The notes: a model not told the origin generated them from the sequence alone. DNA of 64,000 bases from an uncultured Helicobacter sp. (GCA_944326445.1 CALVDZ010000006.1:22742-86741), one strand, 5' to 3'; shown: positions 8,653 to 16,800, numbered from the stretch's first letter. A program made the numbers and translations.

Positions 8653-9303
8653 ATGATAGATTCAAAGGAACTAGGCACAACCCACAAACTCCACCCAGAC
8701 ACGCTCCTAGAGAGCAAGCCCTGCAAGGATTTGATGCGTCCCAAACTCATCGCCATAGGAGCGAGCACGGGCGGAGTGGATGTGCTAAGCACAATTTTTG
8801 AGAAGCTCCCCACGGGATTGCCCCCCATCGTGGTGGTGCAGCATATCCCAAAGACTTTTGGCTCCTCCTTTGCCAAACGCCTAGATTCTCTCTCGCGCCT
8901 TAGTGTGTATGAGGTAACCCAAAAAATGCGCCTAGAAAAATCCTGCGCGTATATCACCAGCGGAGATTCACACATATCACTTAGCTATGAGAGCGGGCAT
9001 TATTACGCCAAGCCCATCGATGGTCCTAGGATCTCGCGCCACAAGCCTAGCGTGGATATTTTGTTTCGCAATGTCAATAATGTCGTGGGCAAAAACGCAC
9101 TTGGCGTGATTCTCACAGGAATGGGCGATGATGGCTGCATAGGGCTAAAAGAGATGTATGAAAACGGCGCGGTTACCATCGCCCAAGATGAGCAGAGCTG
9201 TGTCGTCTTTGGTATGCCCAAAAAGGCTATCGAGGTGGGCGGAGTGAAGCACACGCTTAGTATCGAGCAAATCATTGAGTTTATCAGCAATACAAAAGGG
9301 TAG
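8653..9303 (+). CDS. cheB: chemoreceptor glutamate methylesterase, stand-alone catalytic domain
   Basis: This 216-residue protein is only the C-terminal methylesterase half of CheB. The triad is visible: serine in AIGASTGGVD, histidine in VVQHIPKTFGSSFAKRL, aspartate in VILTGMGDDGCIG. The receiver domain that normally precedes it is missing, leaving a roughly 30-residue unstructured head. A receiver-less CheB next to CheR is also known from Campylobacter jejuni, so this is a lineage feature rather than a truncation. GAGGG precedes the ATG. Activity cannot be controlled by CheA phosphorylation of CheB itself. Confidence 0.92.
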   Translation: MIDSKELGTTHKLHPDTLLESKPCKDLMRPKLIAIGASTGGVDVLSTIFEKLPTGLPPIVVVQHIPKTFGSSFAKRLDSLSRLSVYEVTQKMRLEKSCAYITSGDSHISLSYESGHYYAKPIDGPRISRHKPSVDILFRNVNNVVGKNALGVILTGMGDDGCIGLKEMYENGAVTIAQDEQSCVVFGMPKKAIEVGGVKHTLSIEQIIEFISNTKG

Positions 9304-9306
9304 AAT

Positions 9307-10140
9307 GTGCGCTATGTGATTGTTTTGTGCCTATGGTGCGTGGGTGTGGCGGTGGCAAGTGATGTGATAGCGGGCGTGGCGGTGCGCGTCAATGGGCACG
9401 CTATCACGCTAAATGAGATCAAAAAAATGCAGCAAAATATGAAAATAAGCAAGCCCCAAGCGATCGATTTGCTCATCAATGAACGACTAAAAGACGATGA
9501 GATCGATCGCTTCAAAATCAGCATTGATGAGTTTAAAATCGATGATGAGATAGGGCGTATCGCTTCTAGCAATGGTATCAACAAAAGCGCGCTCATCGCC
9601 CAGCTCGCGCGCGAGGGTATGAGCTACCAAGCCTATCGCAACGAGCTACGCAAGCAGCTCCAAACGCGCGAACTTATGCAAAAAATCCTCGCAAGCAATG
9701 TCAATATTACCGATGAGAGCGAGCTCTTTGCCTACTACAACAAGCACAAGCAGGACTTTGAAGTCCCCTCAAGCGTGCGGGTAATGCGCTATAGCGCGCC
9801 AAATGACGCGCTCTTACAAAAGGCGATGAAAGATCCAAAAAAAGCCATTGATGGCGTGCAAAAGCAAGAAGAAACCATCGCGATGGCTATCCTCTCTCCC
9901 CAAATCGCCCAAGTGTTTGTAACCACGCCCAAGGGGGACTTCACGCCGGTGCTCAATGCCGGAAACAATGTGCTTGTGAGTTTTTTGGTGCTTGAAAAAC
10001 TCGGGCAGAAGCTCATGAGCTATGAGGAAGCCAAGCCGATGGTAAATCAGCGCGTAATGGCGCAAAAGGAGCAGAGCATCATCCAAGAGCATTTTGCCAA
10101 AATCCGCTCGAGCGCGAAAATCGTGTATCTGCGAGAGTAG
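9307..10140 (+). CDS. SurA-like periplasmic chaperone
   Basis: The 277-residue protein has a signal peptide (about 1-18) followed by a SurA N-terminal domain: VAGVAVRVNGHAITLNEI-type start, helices to about residue 130, and a parvulin-like segment from about 140. SurA-like proteins in this class help outer-membrane proteins fold. The translation start is GTG at 9307 with AAAGGG just upstream, four bases after cheB. The conserved isomerase residues are not obvious, so peptidyl-prolyl isomerase activity is uncertain. The order surA-like, TPR protein, rnhA matches H. pylori HP0659-HP0661 as I remember it. Confidence 0.75.
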   Translation: MRYVIVLCLWCVGVAVASDVIAGVAVRVNGHAITLNEIKKMQQNMKISKPQAIDLLINERLKDDEIDRFKISIDEFKIDDEIGRIASSNGINKSALIAQLAREGMSYQAYRNELRKQLQTRELMQKILASNVNITDESELFAYYNKHKQDFEVPSSVRVMRYSAPNDALLQKAMKDPKKAIDGVQKQEETIAMAILSPQIAQVFVTTPKGDFTPVLNAGNNVLVSFLVLEKLGQKLMSYEEAKPMVNQRVMAQKEQSIIQEHFAKIRSSAKIVYLRE

Positions 10141-10141
10141 T

Positions 10142-11431
10142 ATGCCGTGGTATAAAGATCCACTTTTTGGTATCGTCCTCCTCTTTCTCATCATCGCCAT
10201 CATCGGCGCCATAGACTTCATCCGCAATCGTCTAAAGGAGCGCAGACGCACGCACTCGCTAGAAAATCTCAAAAAGTCTTATGAATTTTTGGGTATCAAA
10301 GACGGGGTGGAGGAGTTTTTGAGGCTCAACCAAAACGCCACGCCCACGCTAGAATTTATCGCCCAAGCCTATATCCAAAGCGGCAATCTCCAAGAGGCTA
10401 TCAAAATCTATACGAGCATACTCAACTCCACTGCAGCCCCGCAGGACAAGGAGCGTATCCTCTACGCACTAGGCGTGGCGCATTTTCAGGCGGGGTTTTT
10501 GCAGCGGGCTAAAAACACCTTTTTAGAGATTCTCAAAAACTCCCCTAGGGATTCTGCAAGCCTGCTGTATCTGCTGCGCGTGTATGAAAAGCTCAATGAA
10601 TACCAAAACGCCATCGATGTGGTGGATTGCCTGCAAGAGATCTATGAGCAATCGGGCAATATCGATGATACCAAATACTTAGAATCTCTCGAGCAAAATC
10701 GCGCGTATCTGCGGACTATGCACCTCTTTGGCGATGAGAAAATGTCCTTTGAGGACAAAATAGCCGAGCTTGAAACCCTGCGCGAGCGGTTTATGAGGCT
10801 TGAAAAAAGCATTTTGGTGTATTACAAACACTACAATCTCGCGCTGTTTTGGCAAAAAGCCCAAGAGTCGCGCAATATCGAGAATCTGCTTGATGTTTTT
10901 TGGCGCACTCCCGATACAGAAATCCCCGTTGAAATCCTCACAAACCCAAAAATCATCGAAGTGTATAAGGCGCGCGGGCTTATAGAATCTAGTGCCACAG
11001 GCGGCGTGATAGAATCTAGCGAATCTCAGCAAAGAGATTCTGGATTTGTATGTGCGCGAAGCGGAGTGAGTGGGGATTTACTCCCCGCGAGCGATAAGCA
11101 AGAGCGCAGCTCTTGCAATGAAATAATAGAATCTAGTGCCACAGGCGGCGTGATAGAATCTAGCGAATCTCAGCAAGCCCTAGATTCTGTAAATAAAGGC
11201 TTTGCAAATAAAGGCGCGGTGTGTGCGAAGTTTGAGCTAGAGGCGGTGCGACTGCTGCGCACCCACACGCCTTTTAATGCGGATTTGCACTTTGAGTATC
11301 GCTGCAGTGAGTGCAAGGAGATTTTCCCGCTTGAGAGCCACCGCTGCCCCACTTGCAACGCCCTGCTAAGCTTTGAGGTGCTGTGCTCGGTGCGAGAGAG
11401 TAGAAATGAAGCGCGTTACTCTCTATTGTGA
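10142..11431 (+). CDS. LapB-like TPR membrane protein with in-frame repeat insertion
   Basis: A single N-terminal membrane helix (about residues 6-25) is followed by TPR helices (about 40-270) and a C-terminal zinc ribbon with two CxxC pairs (CSEC and CPTC). This order is the architecture of LapB/YciM, which controls LpxC turnover in enterobacteria; the same role here is inference. Between the TPRs and the ribbon, about residues 280-360 are not protein-like: they are encoded by two copies of a 51-bp direct repeat and a reverse copy of the dispersed palindromic element, all in frame. The start ATG is one base after the upstream stop. The 3' end overlaps rnhA by 26 bases. Confidence 0.75.
   Translation: MPWYKDPLFGIVLLFLIIAIIGAIDFIRNRLKERRRTHSLENLKKSYEFLGIKDGVEEFLRLNQNATPTLEFIAQAYIQSGNLQEAIKIYTSILNSTAAPQDKERILYALGVAHFQAGFLQRAKNTFLEILKNSPRDSASLLYLLRVYEKLNEYQNAIDVVDCLQEIYEQSGNIDDTKYLESLEQNRAYLRTMHLFGDEKMSFEDKIAELETLRERFMRLEKSILVYYKHYNLALFWQKAQESRNIENLLDVFWRTPDTEIPVEILTNPKIIEVYKARGLIESSATGGVIESSESQQRDSGFVCARSGVSGDLLPASDKQERSSCNEIIESSATGGVIESSESQQALDSVNKGFANKGAVCAKFELEAVRLLRTHTPFNADLHFEYRCSECKEIFPLESHRCPTCNALLSFEVLCSVRESRNEARYSLL
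10982..11032 (+). repeat. 51-bp direct repeat, first copy (inside CDS)
   Basis: This stretch is identical over 51 bases to 11126-11176. The offset of 144 bases is a multiple of three, so both copies are read in the same frame (IESSATGGVIESSESQQ). Each copy contains two AGAATCT motifs. Confidence 0.95.
11048..11123 (-). repeat. palindromic element inserted in frame in a CDS
   Basis: Read on the minus strand this matches the intergenic palindromic element: CAAGAGC pairs with GCTCTTG (hairpin 1), then TTATCGCTCG, a GGGGA/TCCCC stem around GTAAA (hairpin 2), and CTCCGCTTCGCGCACATACA. It contains no stop in the frame used by the LapB-like gene and is translated as VCARSGVSGDLLPASDKQ. Confidence 0.8.
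11126..11176 (+). repeat. 51-bp direct repeat, second copy (inside CDS)
   Basis: This is the second identical copy of the 10982-11032 unit and closes the inserted segment. The sequence after it (CCCTAGATTCTG) differs from that after copy 1 (AGAGATTCTG), so identity ends sharply. Confidence 0.95.
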
Positions 11432-11834
11432 TGGCTCCTCGCTGGGCAATCCGGGTGCGGGCGGCTGGTGCGGGATTTTAGAGTTTAAAGCCACGCGCAA
11501 AATCCTAAGCGGGGGCGAGGCACACACGACAAACAATCGTATGGAGCTCCAAGCCGTCATATCCTCGCTAGAAGCACTCAAAGAGCCCTGTTGCGTGGAG
11601 ATTTATAGCGATTCTAGATATGTGTGTGAGGGAATCAATGTGTGGCTAAAAAACTGGGTGGCAAAGGATTTTGCCAAAGTCAAAAACCCCGATTTGTGGC
11701 GGCGGTATCTCGAGGTATCGCGCAGCCACACAATCCACGCGCATTGGATCAAAGGGCACTCTGGTATCGCGCTCAATGAGGAATGCGACAAAATCGCCAA
11801 AAGCGAGGCGATGAAGTTTTTGCGCTCTGAGTGA
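11406..11834 (+). CDS. rnhA: ribonuclease HI
   Basis: This 142-residue enzyme degrades the RNA strand of RNA-DNA hybrids. The four acidic active-site residues are visible in order: aspartate in YCDGSSLGNPG, glutamate in NNRMELQAV, aspartate in YSDSRYVCEG, and the final aspartate in NEECDKIAK. IKGHSG carries the conserved histidine. I start at the ATG at 11406, inside the end of the upstream gene, because MKRVTLYCDGS is the usual RNase HI N-terminus. Confidence 0.95.
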   Translation: MKRVTLYCDGSSLGNPGAGGWCGILEFKATRKILSGGEAHTTNNRMELQAVISSLEALKEPCCVEIYSDSRYVCEGINVWLKNWVAKDFAKVKNPDLWRRYLEVSRSHTIHAHWIKGHSGIALNEECDKIAKSEAMKFLRSE

Positions 11835-12461
11835 TGGGATTAGAGAATCTAAAATCGTGTGTTTGTGGCGACAAAGCAAGGCTTCTTTAGAAAACGAAGT
11901 TTCTTTAGTAATCCTAAAATTTCTGGCAAGCCAAGCGCGGAGCGTAAAGAAAATACAGAATCTAAAAAAGGCTTAGAATCTGGCCTTTGAGATTCTAAAA
12001 CAATTACAATCTCACTCGATAGATTCAGAATCTAAATAACTTACACAATCCACAACGCCAAAAAACCTCATCAAGGCTTTGCCAAGTATCAATAATATGC
12101 GCGTAAGCGTAACAAAAAAAGCGGTGCTTTATTCTTTTTGGGGCTTTGAGAGTGCGGGGAGAGGGAAACCTTTTTTGCGACAAAACAATACACAGAATCT
12201 AAAGAAAATCCAAAAAGCACAGAATCTAAAAGAGATTCAGAATCTATCGAATTAAATTGTGTAATTGTTTTAGAATCCCAATCATCGGAGTAGATTTTAA
12301 GCCTAAACAATGCGTGTGAGCGTGCGCGTAAATAGGTGCATAAGTGAGATACAAGTCAGAAAATGCTAGGATTGCCTCAAAGATTCTATATAAAGAAAGC
12401 GTTTGTGGGGCTGCGTGTCTAATGTATGTCGCGCGCCGCACTCATCGCTTAGGAGGCAGGA
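11835..12461. other. repeat-rich intergenic region with no gene
   Basis: These 627 bases contain no convincing gene. They hold several AGAATCT/AGATTCT motifs, an 18-base string (11891-11908) shared exactly with 38754-38771, and one end plus the core of the MITE-like element (12041-12190). The last 100 bases include TATATAAAG near 12390 and the AGGAGG ribosome site of the next SMR gene. Confidence 0.6.
12041..12190 (+). mobile_element. MITE-like element, one-ended copy
   Basis: The end ACACAATCCACAACGCC...CATCAAGG...TATCAATAAT (12043-12095) is nearly identical to 37981-38033. It leads into a core (about 12119-12185) that, in the same orientation from the end, matches the core at 38255-38325 read backwards, with GCGGTGCTTTATTC and GAGTGCGGGGAG. 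No opposite end is recognised here, so it looks like a partial or internally deleted copy. No transposase is encoded. Confidence 0.55.
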
Positions 12462-12890
12462 ATGCAAAGCAGAATATTGCAAAACAGGGCGTTTGCGTGG
12501 GGGTTTCTCATCGCAGCGATTGTGTTAGAGGTTAGCGGTGTGAGTATGCTCAAAGTGATACAAGATCCATTGCTAAGCAAAATCGCTATGCTCGCCTTTA
12601 TCAATGTGTCCTATGTGCTGATGGCTCTCGCACTGCTTAATATCGCGCTTGGCGTGGCATACTCGGTGTGGGAGATCGTGGGGCTTGTGGGGATTTTGCT
12701 CATCAATTTTGTGTTTTTTAACCCCGAGCTTGAGGCGTATCAATACATAGGCATTGGTATAGGATTTGTGGGGATTGTCTGCGTGATTTTGGGAGAGAAG
12801 CACGAGGAAGACGCGCTAGATACACACGATACCCCCACAGGGCGCGATAGCACCACTGCTCATCACGCCACTCTCACTAAGGAGCGATGA
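12462..12890 (+). CDS. SMR family multidrug efflux protein, long subunit of second pair
   Basis: The 142-residue protein has four membrane helices (about residues 10-110) and a hydrophilic histidine- and threonine-rich tail of about 30 residues. The helix-1 glutamate is in VLEVSGVSMLK. AGGAGGCAGGA lies before the ATG. Like the first SMR pair it is the longer partner and overlaps its shorter mate by four bases, so the window carries two independent heterodimeric SMR pumps about 11 kb apart. Confidence 0.9.
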   Translation: MQSRILQNRAFAWGFLIAAIVLEVSGVSMLKVIQDPLLSKIAMLAFINVSYVLMALALLNIALGVAYSVWEIVGLVGILLINFVFFNPELEAYQYIGIGIGFVGIVCVILGEKHEEDALDTHDTPTGRDSTTAHHATLTKER

Positions 12891-13204
12891 TGGGATTTTT
12901 GTGTATTGTGCTCTCTGGCATATTAGATGTGTTTGCCAACCTCGCTTTGCAAAAATCCAATGGCTTTAGAGATCTCAAATGGGGGCTTTTGGCGTTGGTG
13001 CTTGTGGATGGGGCGTTTTTGCTCCTCTCCTTTGCGGTGTCGTGGTATGGGATCAAGCTGCCTATTGCCTACACGCTTTGGGGGGCTGTGGGTGTGCTGG
13101 GCTCGGTGGCTGGGGCGTATTATTTTTTTAGACAGAGTCTAAAGCCTATCGGGTATTTTGGCATAGTGCTTGTCATCGTGGCAGTGGGGCTGCTCAATAG
13201 CTAG
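12887..13204 (+). CDS. SMR family efflux protein, short subunit with Asp for Glu
   Basis: This 105-residue SMR protein with four helices pairs with the gene it overlaps. At the position of the essential helix-1 glutamate it has aspartate (SGILDVFANLALQKS). Since SMR transport needs a carboxylate there, aspartate may keep partial function or make this subunit structural, with proton coupling carried by the partner. There is no tail after helix 4. Confidence 0.88.
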   Translation: MMGFLCIVLSGILDVFANLALQKSNGFRDLKWGLLALVLVDGAFLLLSFAVSWYGIKLPIAYTLWGAVGVLGSVAGAYYFFRQSLKPIGYFGIVLVIVAVGLLNS

Positions 13205-13400
13205 GTTTGGACGCCCCTTGTCGCTGCAAATGCGAGTGAAACAAAAGCGCAGTGCCCCAATACAGAATCTAGCCCATCTGCATTCCCCCGCCCTTGAGCC
13301 ACGCCTTATGCCAACCCTTAATTCCTCCTTAAACTTTTTGTGCTAAGATTCGCGCCAAACTTCTTTTTACAACCACTCCAAACACGATTAAGGGACAAAG

Positions 13401-14057
13401 GTGCTTGATTGGGATTTTATCTTTAGCCATATGTATCTGTTTTATGACGCCTTTTGGCTCACGCTCAAAATTGCCGCGCTCGGGATAGCCCTAGCCGTGA
13501 TGGTGGGCTTTGTGTGCGCGCTTTTGCTCTCTTTTAAACCTATCCCTATCCTCTCCCCCATAAGTGCGCTCTATGTGCAGATAGCGCGCAATACCCCGCT
13601 GCTTATTCAGCTATTTTTCCTGTATTTTGGCTTGAGCAAAATGGGGCTAGCTCTAAGCGCGTTTTGGTGTGCGATTATAGGCGTGGCGTTTTTGGGCGGT
13701 GGGTATATGTGCGAGTCCTTTCGCGCAGGATTGCAGAGCGTGGGCAAACCACAGATAGAATCCGCCCTAAGTATGGGCTTATCGCGCCCCCATATCGTGC
13801 GCTATGTGATCCTCCCCCAAGCCCTAGGCGTGTGTATGCCCTCCCTCGCGGCAAATGTGATATTCCTCATCAAAGAAACTTCGGTGGTGGGGATTATCGC
13901 GCTTGCGGATATTTTGTATGTGAGCAAAGATATCATTATGCTCTATGCTAAGACTTATGAGGCGCTCTTTATGCTCTTATGCGCGTATCTTATTATCCTT
14001 TTGCCCCTCTCATTTGTCTTTAGCCTCATAGAATCTCGCCTCAAACAAAGGCTCTAA
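13401..14057 (+). CDS. polar amino-acid ABC transporter permease
   Basis: The 218-residue inner-membrane permease belongs to the HisM/GlnP family, with about five helices and the EAA-type loop SALSMGLSRPHIVRYVILPQA that docks the ATPase. GTG at 13401 is the likely start, preceded by AAGGGA. It forms a three-gene set with a second permease three bases downstream and an ATPase. H. pylori has a similar glnP-glnP-glnQ cluster; glutamine or another polar amino acid is the likely substrate, which sequence cannot settle. Confidence 0.88.
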   Translation: MLDWDFIFSHMYLFYDAFWLTLKIAALGIALAVMVGFVCALLLSFKPIPILSPISALYVQIARNTPLLIQLFFLYFGLSKMGLALSAFWCAIIGVAFLGGGYMCESFRAGLQSVGKPQIESALSMGLSRPHIVRYVILPQALGVCMPSLAANVIFLIKETSVVGIIALADILYVSKDIIMLYAKTYEALFMLLCAYLIILLPLSFVFSLIESRLKQRL

Positions 14058-14060
14058 GCG

Positions 14061-14717
14061 ATGCTAGATTCACTCTTTAGCCTAACCAACCTCTATCGCC
14101 TGCTTGAGGGGCTAGGGCTCACGCTTTTTATCGCGCTTGTGTCTATCACACTTTCTATCGTCTTTGGCTCATTAGTGGGGCTGTGTATGCTCACGCGCTC
14201 CATACTTGTGCGCGCACTCTGTCGGCTATACTTAGAGTTCGTGCGTATCGTGCCCATTTTGGCGCTGCTGTATGTGTTTTACTTCGGGCTGCCCCAAGCC
14301 CTAGATATCGATATCAATAATATCCTCGTGGGCATTGTCGTCTTTAGCCTCTGGGGGAGCGCGGAGATGGCGGATTTGGTGCGCGGGGCGTTTAGCTCTA
14401 TCAGCGCACACCAAAGGGAATCTGCCCTAAGTCTAGGGCTTAGCTGGATTCACACACAAGCCTTTGTCATCTTACCCCAAGCCACCGCGCGCCTACTGCC
14501 CGGGAGTATCAATCTCTTCACACGCATTATCAAAACCACTTCACTCCTGCTCTTTATCGGTGTGGGCGATGTGTTTTTTATCGCGCGCCAAATCATCGAG
14601 GCAAACCACGCCATCCCAAGCGCACCATTTATCATCTATGGGCTGCTGCTTATGCTCTATTTTGTGCTCTGCTACCCGCTCTCCTATCTCGCCAAACGCT
14701 TAGAATCTAAACATTAA
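14061..14717 (+). CDS. polar amino-acid ABC transporter permease
   Basis: This second 218-residue permease of the same transporter would form a heterodimer with the product of the preceding gene. The ATPase-docking loop reads SALSLGLSWIHTQAFVILPQA. Helices are at about residues 10-35, 45-70, 85-110, 150-170 and 185-210. The ATG lies three bases after the upstream stop, indicating coupled translation. Confidence 0.88.
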   Translation: MLDSLFSLTNLYRLLEGLGLTLFIALVSITLSIVFGSLVGLCMLTRSILVRALCRLYLEFVRIVPILALLYVFYFGLPQALDIDINNILVGIVVFSLWGSAEMADLVRGAFSSISAHQRESALSLGLSWIHTQAFVILPQATARLLPGSINLFTRIIKTTSLLLFIGVGDVFFIARQIIEANHAIPSAPFIIYGLLLMLYFVLCYPLSYLAKRLESKH

Positions 14718-14727
14718 AGGGGATATT

Positions 14728-15474
14728 ATGCTCACAATCCACAATCTGACTAAACGCTACGATGACCATCTCGTGCTTGAGGGCATCAGTCTAGAAGTGC
14801 AAAAGGGCGAGGTGGTAACGCTCCTAGGACCTAGTGGCTGTGGCAAAAGCACGCTTTTACGCTGTATCAATGGGCTAGAACCAACCCAAGGTGGGGAAAT
14901 CTACCTAGAATCCACCCAAATCAACACGCCCAAAACCAATTGGAGCAAAATCCGCCAAGAAATCGGTATGGTGTTCCAAAACTACGAGCTATTCCCCCAC
15001 CTTAGCGTGGAGCAAAATATCCTACTGGGACCGCTTAAAGTGCAAAAGCGCGCCAAAGACGAGGTGCTAGAGCTCGCCCATAGCCTGCTAAAACGCGTGG
15101 GATTAGAATCTAAGACAAAAGCCTATCCCAAAATGCTAAGCGGCGGGCAAAAGCAGCGCGTAGCAATCGTGCGCGCGCTGTGTATGAATCCAAAGATTAT
15201 GCTCTTTGATGAGATCACTGCCTCGCTCGATCCCGAGATGGTGCGTGAAGTGCTCGATGTGGTGCTAGAGCTCGCCGATGAGGGTATGACGATGCTCATC
15301 GTTACGCACGAGATGGGCTTTGCAAAGGCGGTGAGTGACAAAATCGTGTTTTTAGATTCTGGCAAGATCATAGAATCTAGCGCGCCACAGGAGTTTTTTA
15401 CCAACCCCAAAACCCCCCGTGCCAAAAGCTTCCTAAAGTCGTTTGACTTCAAGCGCAAGCATCATAGTGCGTAG
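14728..15474 (+). CDS. glnQ: polar amino-acid ABC transporter ATPase
   Basis: The 248-residue cytoplasmic ATPase energises the two permeases upstream. Walker A (GPSGCGKSTLLR), Q-loop (VFQNYELFPHL), signature (MLSGGQKQR), Walker B (IMLFDEITASLD) and H-loop (VTHEM) are all intact and typical of HisP/GlnQ. AAAGGGG precedes the ATG. No periplasmic binding-protein gene follows, unlike the H. pylori cluster; the next gene is on the opposite strand. Confidence 0.93.
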   Translation: MLTIHNLTKRYDDHLVLEGISLEVQKGEVVTLLGPSGCGKSTLLRCINGLEPTQGGEIYLESTQINTPKTNWSKIRQEIGMVFQNYELFPHLSVEQNILLGPLKVQKRAKDEVLELAHSLLKRVGLESKTKAYPKMLSGGQKQRVAIVRALCMNPKIMLFDEITASLDPEMVREVLDVVLELADEGMTMLIVTHEMGFAKAVSDKIVFLDSGKIIESSAPQEFFTNPKTPRAKSFLKSFDFKRKHHSA

Positions 15475-15517
15475 GCGATTTGGCTATGTGTGTGAGTGTG
15501 TTTGGCTCTTTGTGTGG

Positions 15518-16288
15518 CTAGCTTTTGTTTGATCCTTTGTGTGGCATCGTGTGGGGCATACCCTTGCCGCCGATATGTGCGATACTGCCATCGGGATTGA
15601 CTTCATAAGCCTGCCCAAAGCCCTTGACAAAGCGCCCCTGCCCAAAATGCACGCGCACGAGATGAAAATCTAGCATACCCCGCACCGCAGAGACGCCTCC
15701 GCCCTTGCCCACGCGGGATTCAAAGCTATCATAGACTTTTTCAAAGTGCGCATCGCGTGGCAAAAACTCCACGCTCACATCGTAGGTGAGCCTTTTGCGC
15801 GCTAGGAGCATTTGGGATTCTTTCTCATCTTGGATAAACATCACTTGGGCGCGCTTGGGGTTTGCCTTGAGATTGGCAAAGTGCTGGGCTACCTCGCTAA
15901 TGTAGAGATAATACGCCCCCTCATAGCGCAGCAGGGGCGAGTAGCTAAGATGGGGGAGATTGTCTAGTGAGAGTGAGGCGAGTAAGATGGAGTTAAAAGT
16001 GTCTTTAAAAGATTCTATCTCTTTGGCTATGTCCTCAGTCTGCGCGCTCTTTTGTGCCTCTAAGCCTGTGCAAAGCGCGATGATGGCGTTTTTGTAGTCC
16101 GATGGTTGCGTGGGAGTGGGAAAGGGCGCAAACACCTCCGTGCCATCTGCGAGGATACTTAGCCCATCAGTGCTCACATTGGTGAGCTTTGCCTCTTTGG
16201 CTTGGAATCCGCCATAGCGGCTCACAAGTGCCTTGAGCTCGCCTGTGTGGTGCTCGTTCATATGTGTCAAAATACTCTCAAGATTCAT
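15518..16288 (-). CDS. hugZ: HugZ-family heme oxygenase
   Basis: The 256-residue protein matches the HugZ/ChuZ family, split-barrel heme oxygenases that release iron from heme in Helicobacter and Campylobacter. Visible family features are the N-terminal ESILTHMNEHHTGELKALV segment, the barrel region with RAQVMFIQDEKESQMLLARKRL, and a C-terminal histidine-bearing loop (IGGKGMPHTMPHK), which in HugZ supplies the heme ligand. The ATG at 16288 has AAAAGGAGTGTTT before it, better than the in-frame start eight codons earlier. An AT-rich promoter region upstream suggests iron (Fur) control. Confidence 0.88.
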   Translation of the reverse strand: MNLESILTHMNEHHTGELKALVSRYGGFQAKEAKLTNVSTDGLSILADGTEVFAPFPTPTQPSDYKNAIIALCTGLEAQKSAQTEDIAKEIESFKDTFNSILLASLSLDNLPHLSYSPLLRYEGAYYLYISEVAQHFANLKANPKRAQVMFIQDEKESQMLLARKRLTYDVSVEFLPRDAHFEKVYDSFESRVGKGGGVSAVRGMLDFHLVRVHFGQGRFVKGFGQAYEVNPDGSIAHIGGKGMPHTMPHKGSNKS

Positions 16289-16319
16289 AAACACTCCTTT
16301 TAGTAGTCTCAAAAATCAC

Positions 16320-16358
16320 ATTATAACATAAACTAAAAATAATATACATTCTTATTTT
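16320..16358 (-). promoter_or_regulatory. hugZ promoter with possible Fur site
   Basis: On the minus strand TATAAT (complement of 16320-16325) lies 32 bases before the hugZ start codon. The upstream bases 16335-16358 are an AT-only-like run (AATAAGAATGTATATTATT) similar to epsilonproteobacterial Fur targets. The Fur assignment is inference from the gene's role and base composition. Confidence 0.45.
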
Positions 16359-16583
16359 AAGGCTTTAAAGATGTGGTTGCTTAGATTCTGTCTTAGATTT
16401 TGGATTCAAAGACAGAATCTATCTTTTCAGAATCTAAGCAATTTACAGAATCTAGCCCAACAGATTCACAAACACACAATCAAGATTCACACAAGCCAAA
16501 TTCTAAAACAAGCGCAGAATCTAAAAGAGATTTAGAATCTAGGGTATTTATAGAATCTACTCCAACAGATTCAGAATTTAAAA

Positions 16584-16800
16584 CACTTACAGAACCCACG
16601 ACTTCAAAAAATCTTAACAAGGCTTTGTCAAATATCAATAATGGGTGCATAAGTGCAAGTCGAGCAGAATCTAAAGATTCTAAAGCTTTAGATTCTGCCA
16701 TTTTTGCAATTGCGCTTAGGCCTTGCGCTACCGCGCCCCATTATTTTATTTGGCAAAGCCTTGCACAAAGTTTTTTGAAGTTGCAGATTCTGTAGATTGC
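16584..16800. mobile_element. MITE-like element, short copy with inverted ends
   Basis: The left end (16584-16647, with AACAAGGCTTTGTCAAATATC) and the right end (16738-16800, reverse complement with CAAGGCTTTGCCAAATAAA) are inverted relatives of each other and of the ends at 12041, 37975 and 38586. The centre is an exact 13-bp inverted repeat, GCAGAATCTAAAG/CTTTAGATTCTGC. No protein is encoded; an open frame across the region is only ES/DS-rich translation of the motif. Confidence 0.6.

Noticed and set aside
16400..16795. Open frame of 131 codons rich in ES and DS
   Set aside because: It is the translation of AGAATCT motifs and the MITE-like element; no ribosome site and no domain.
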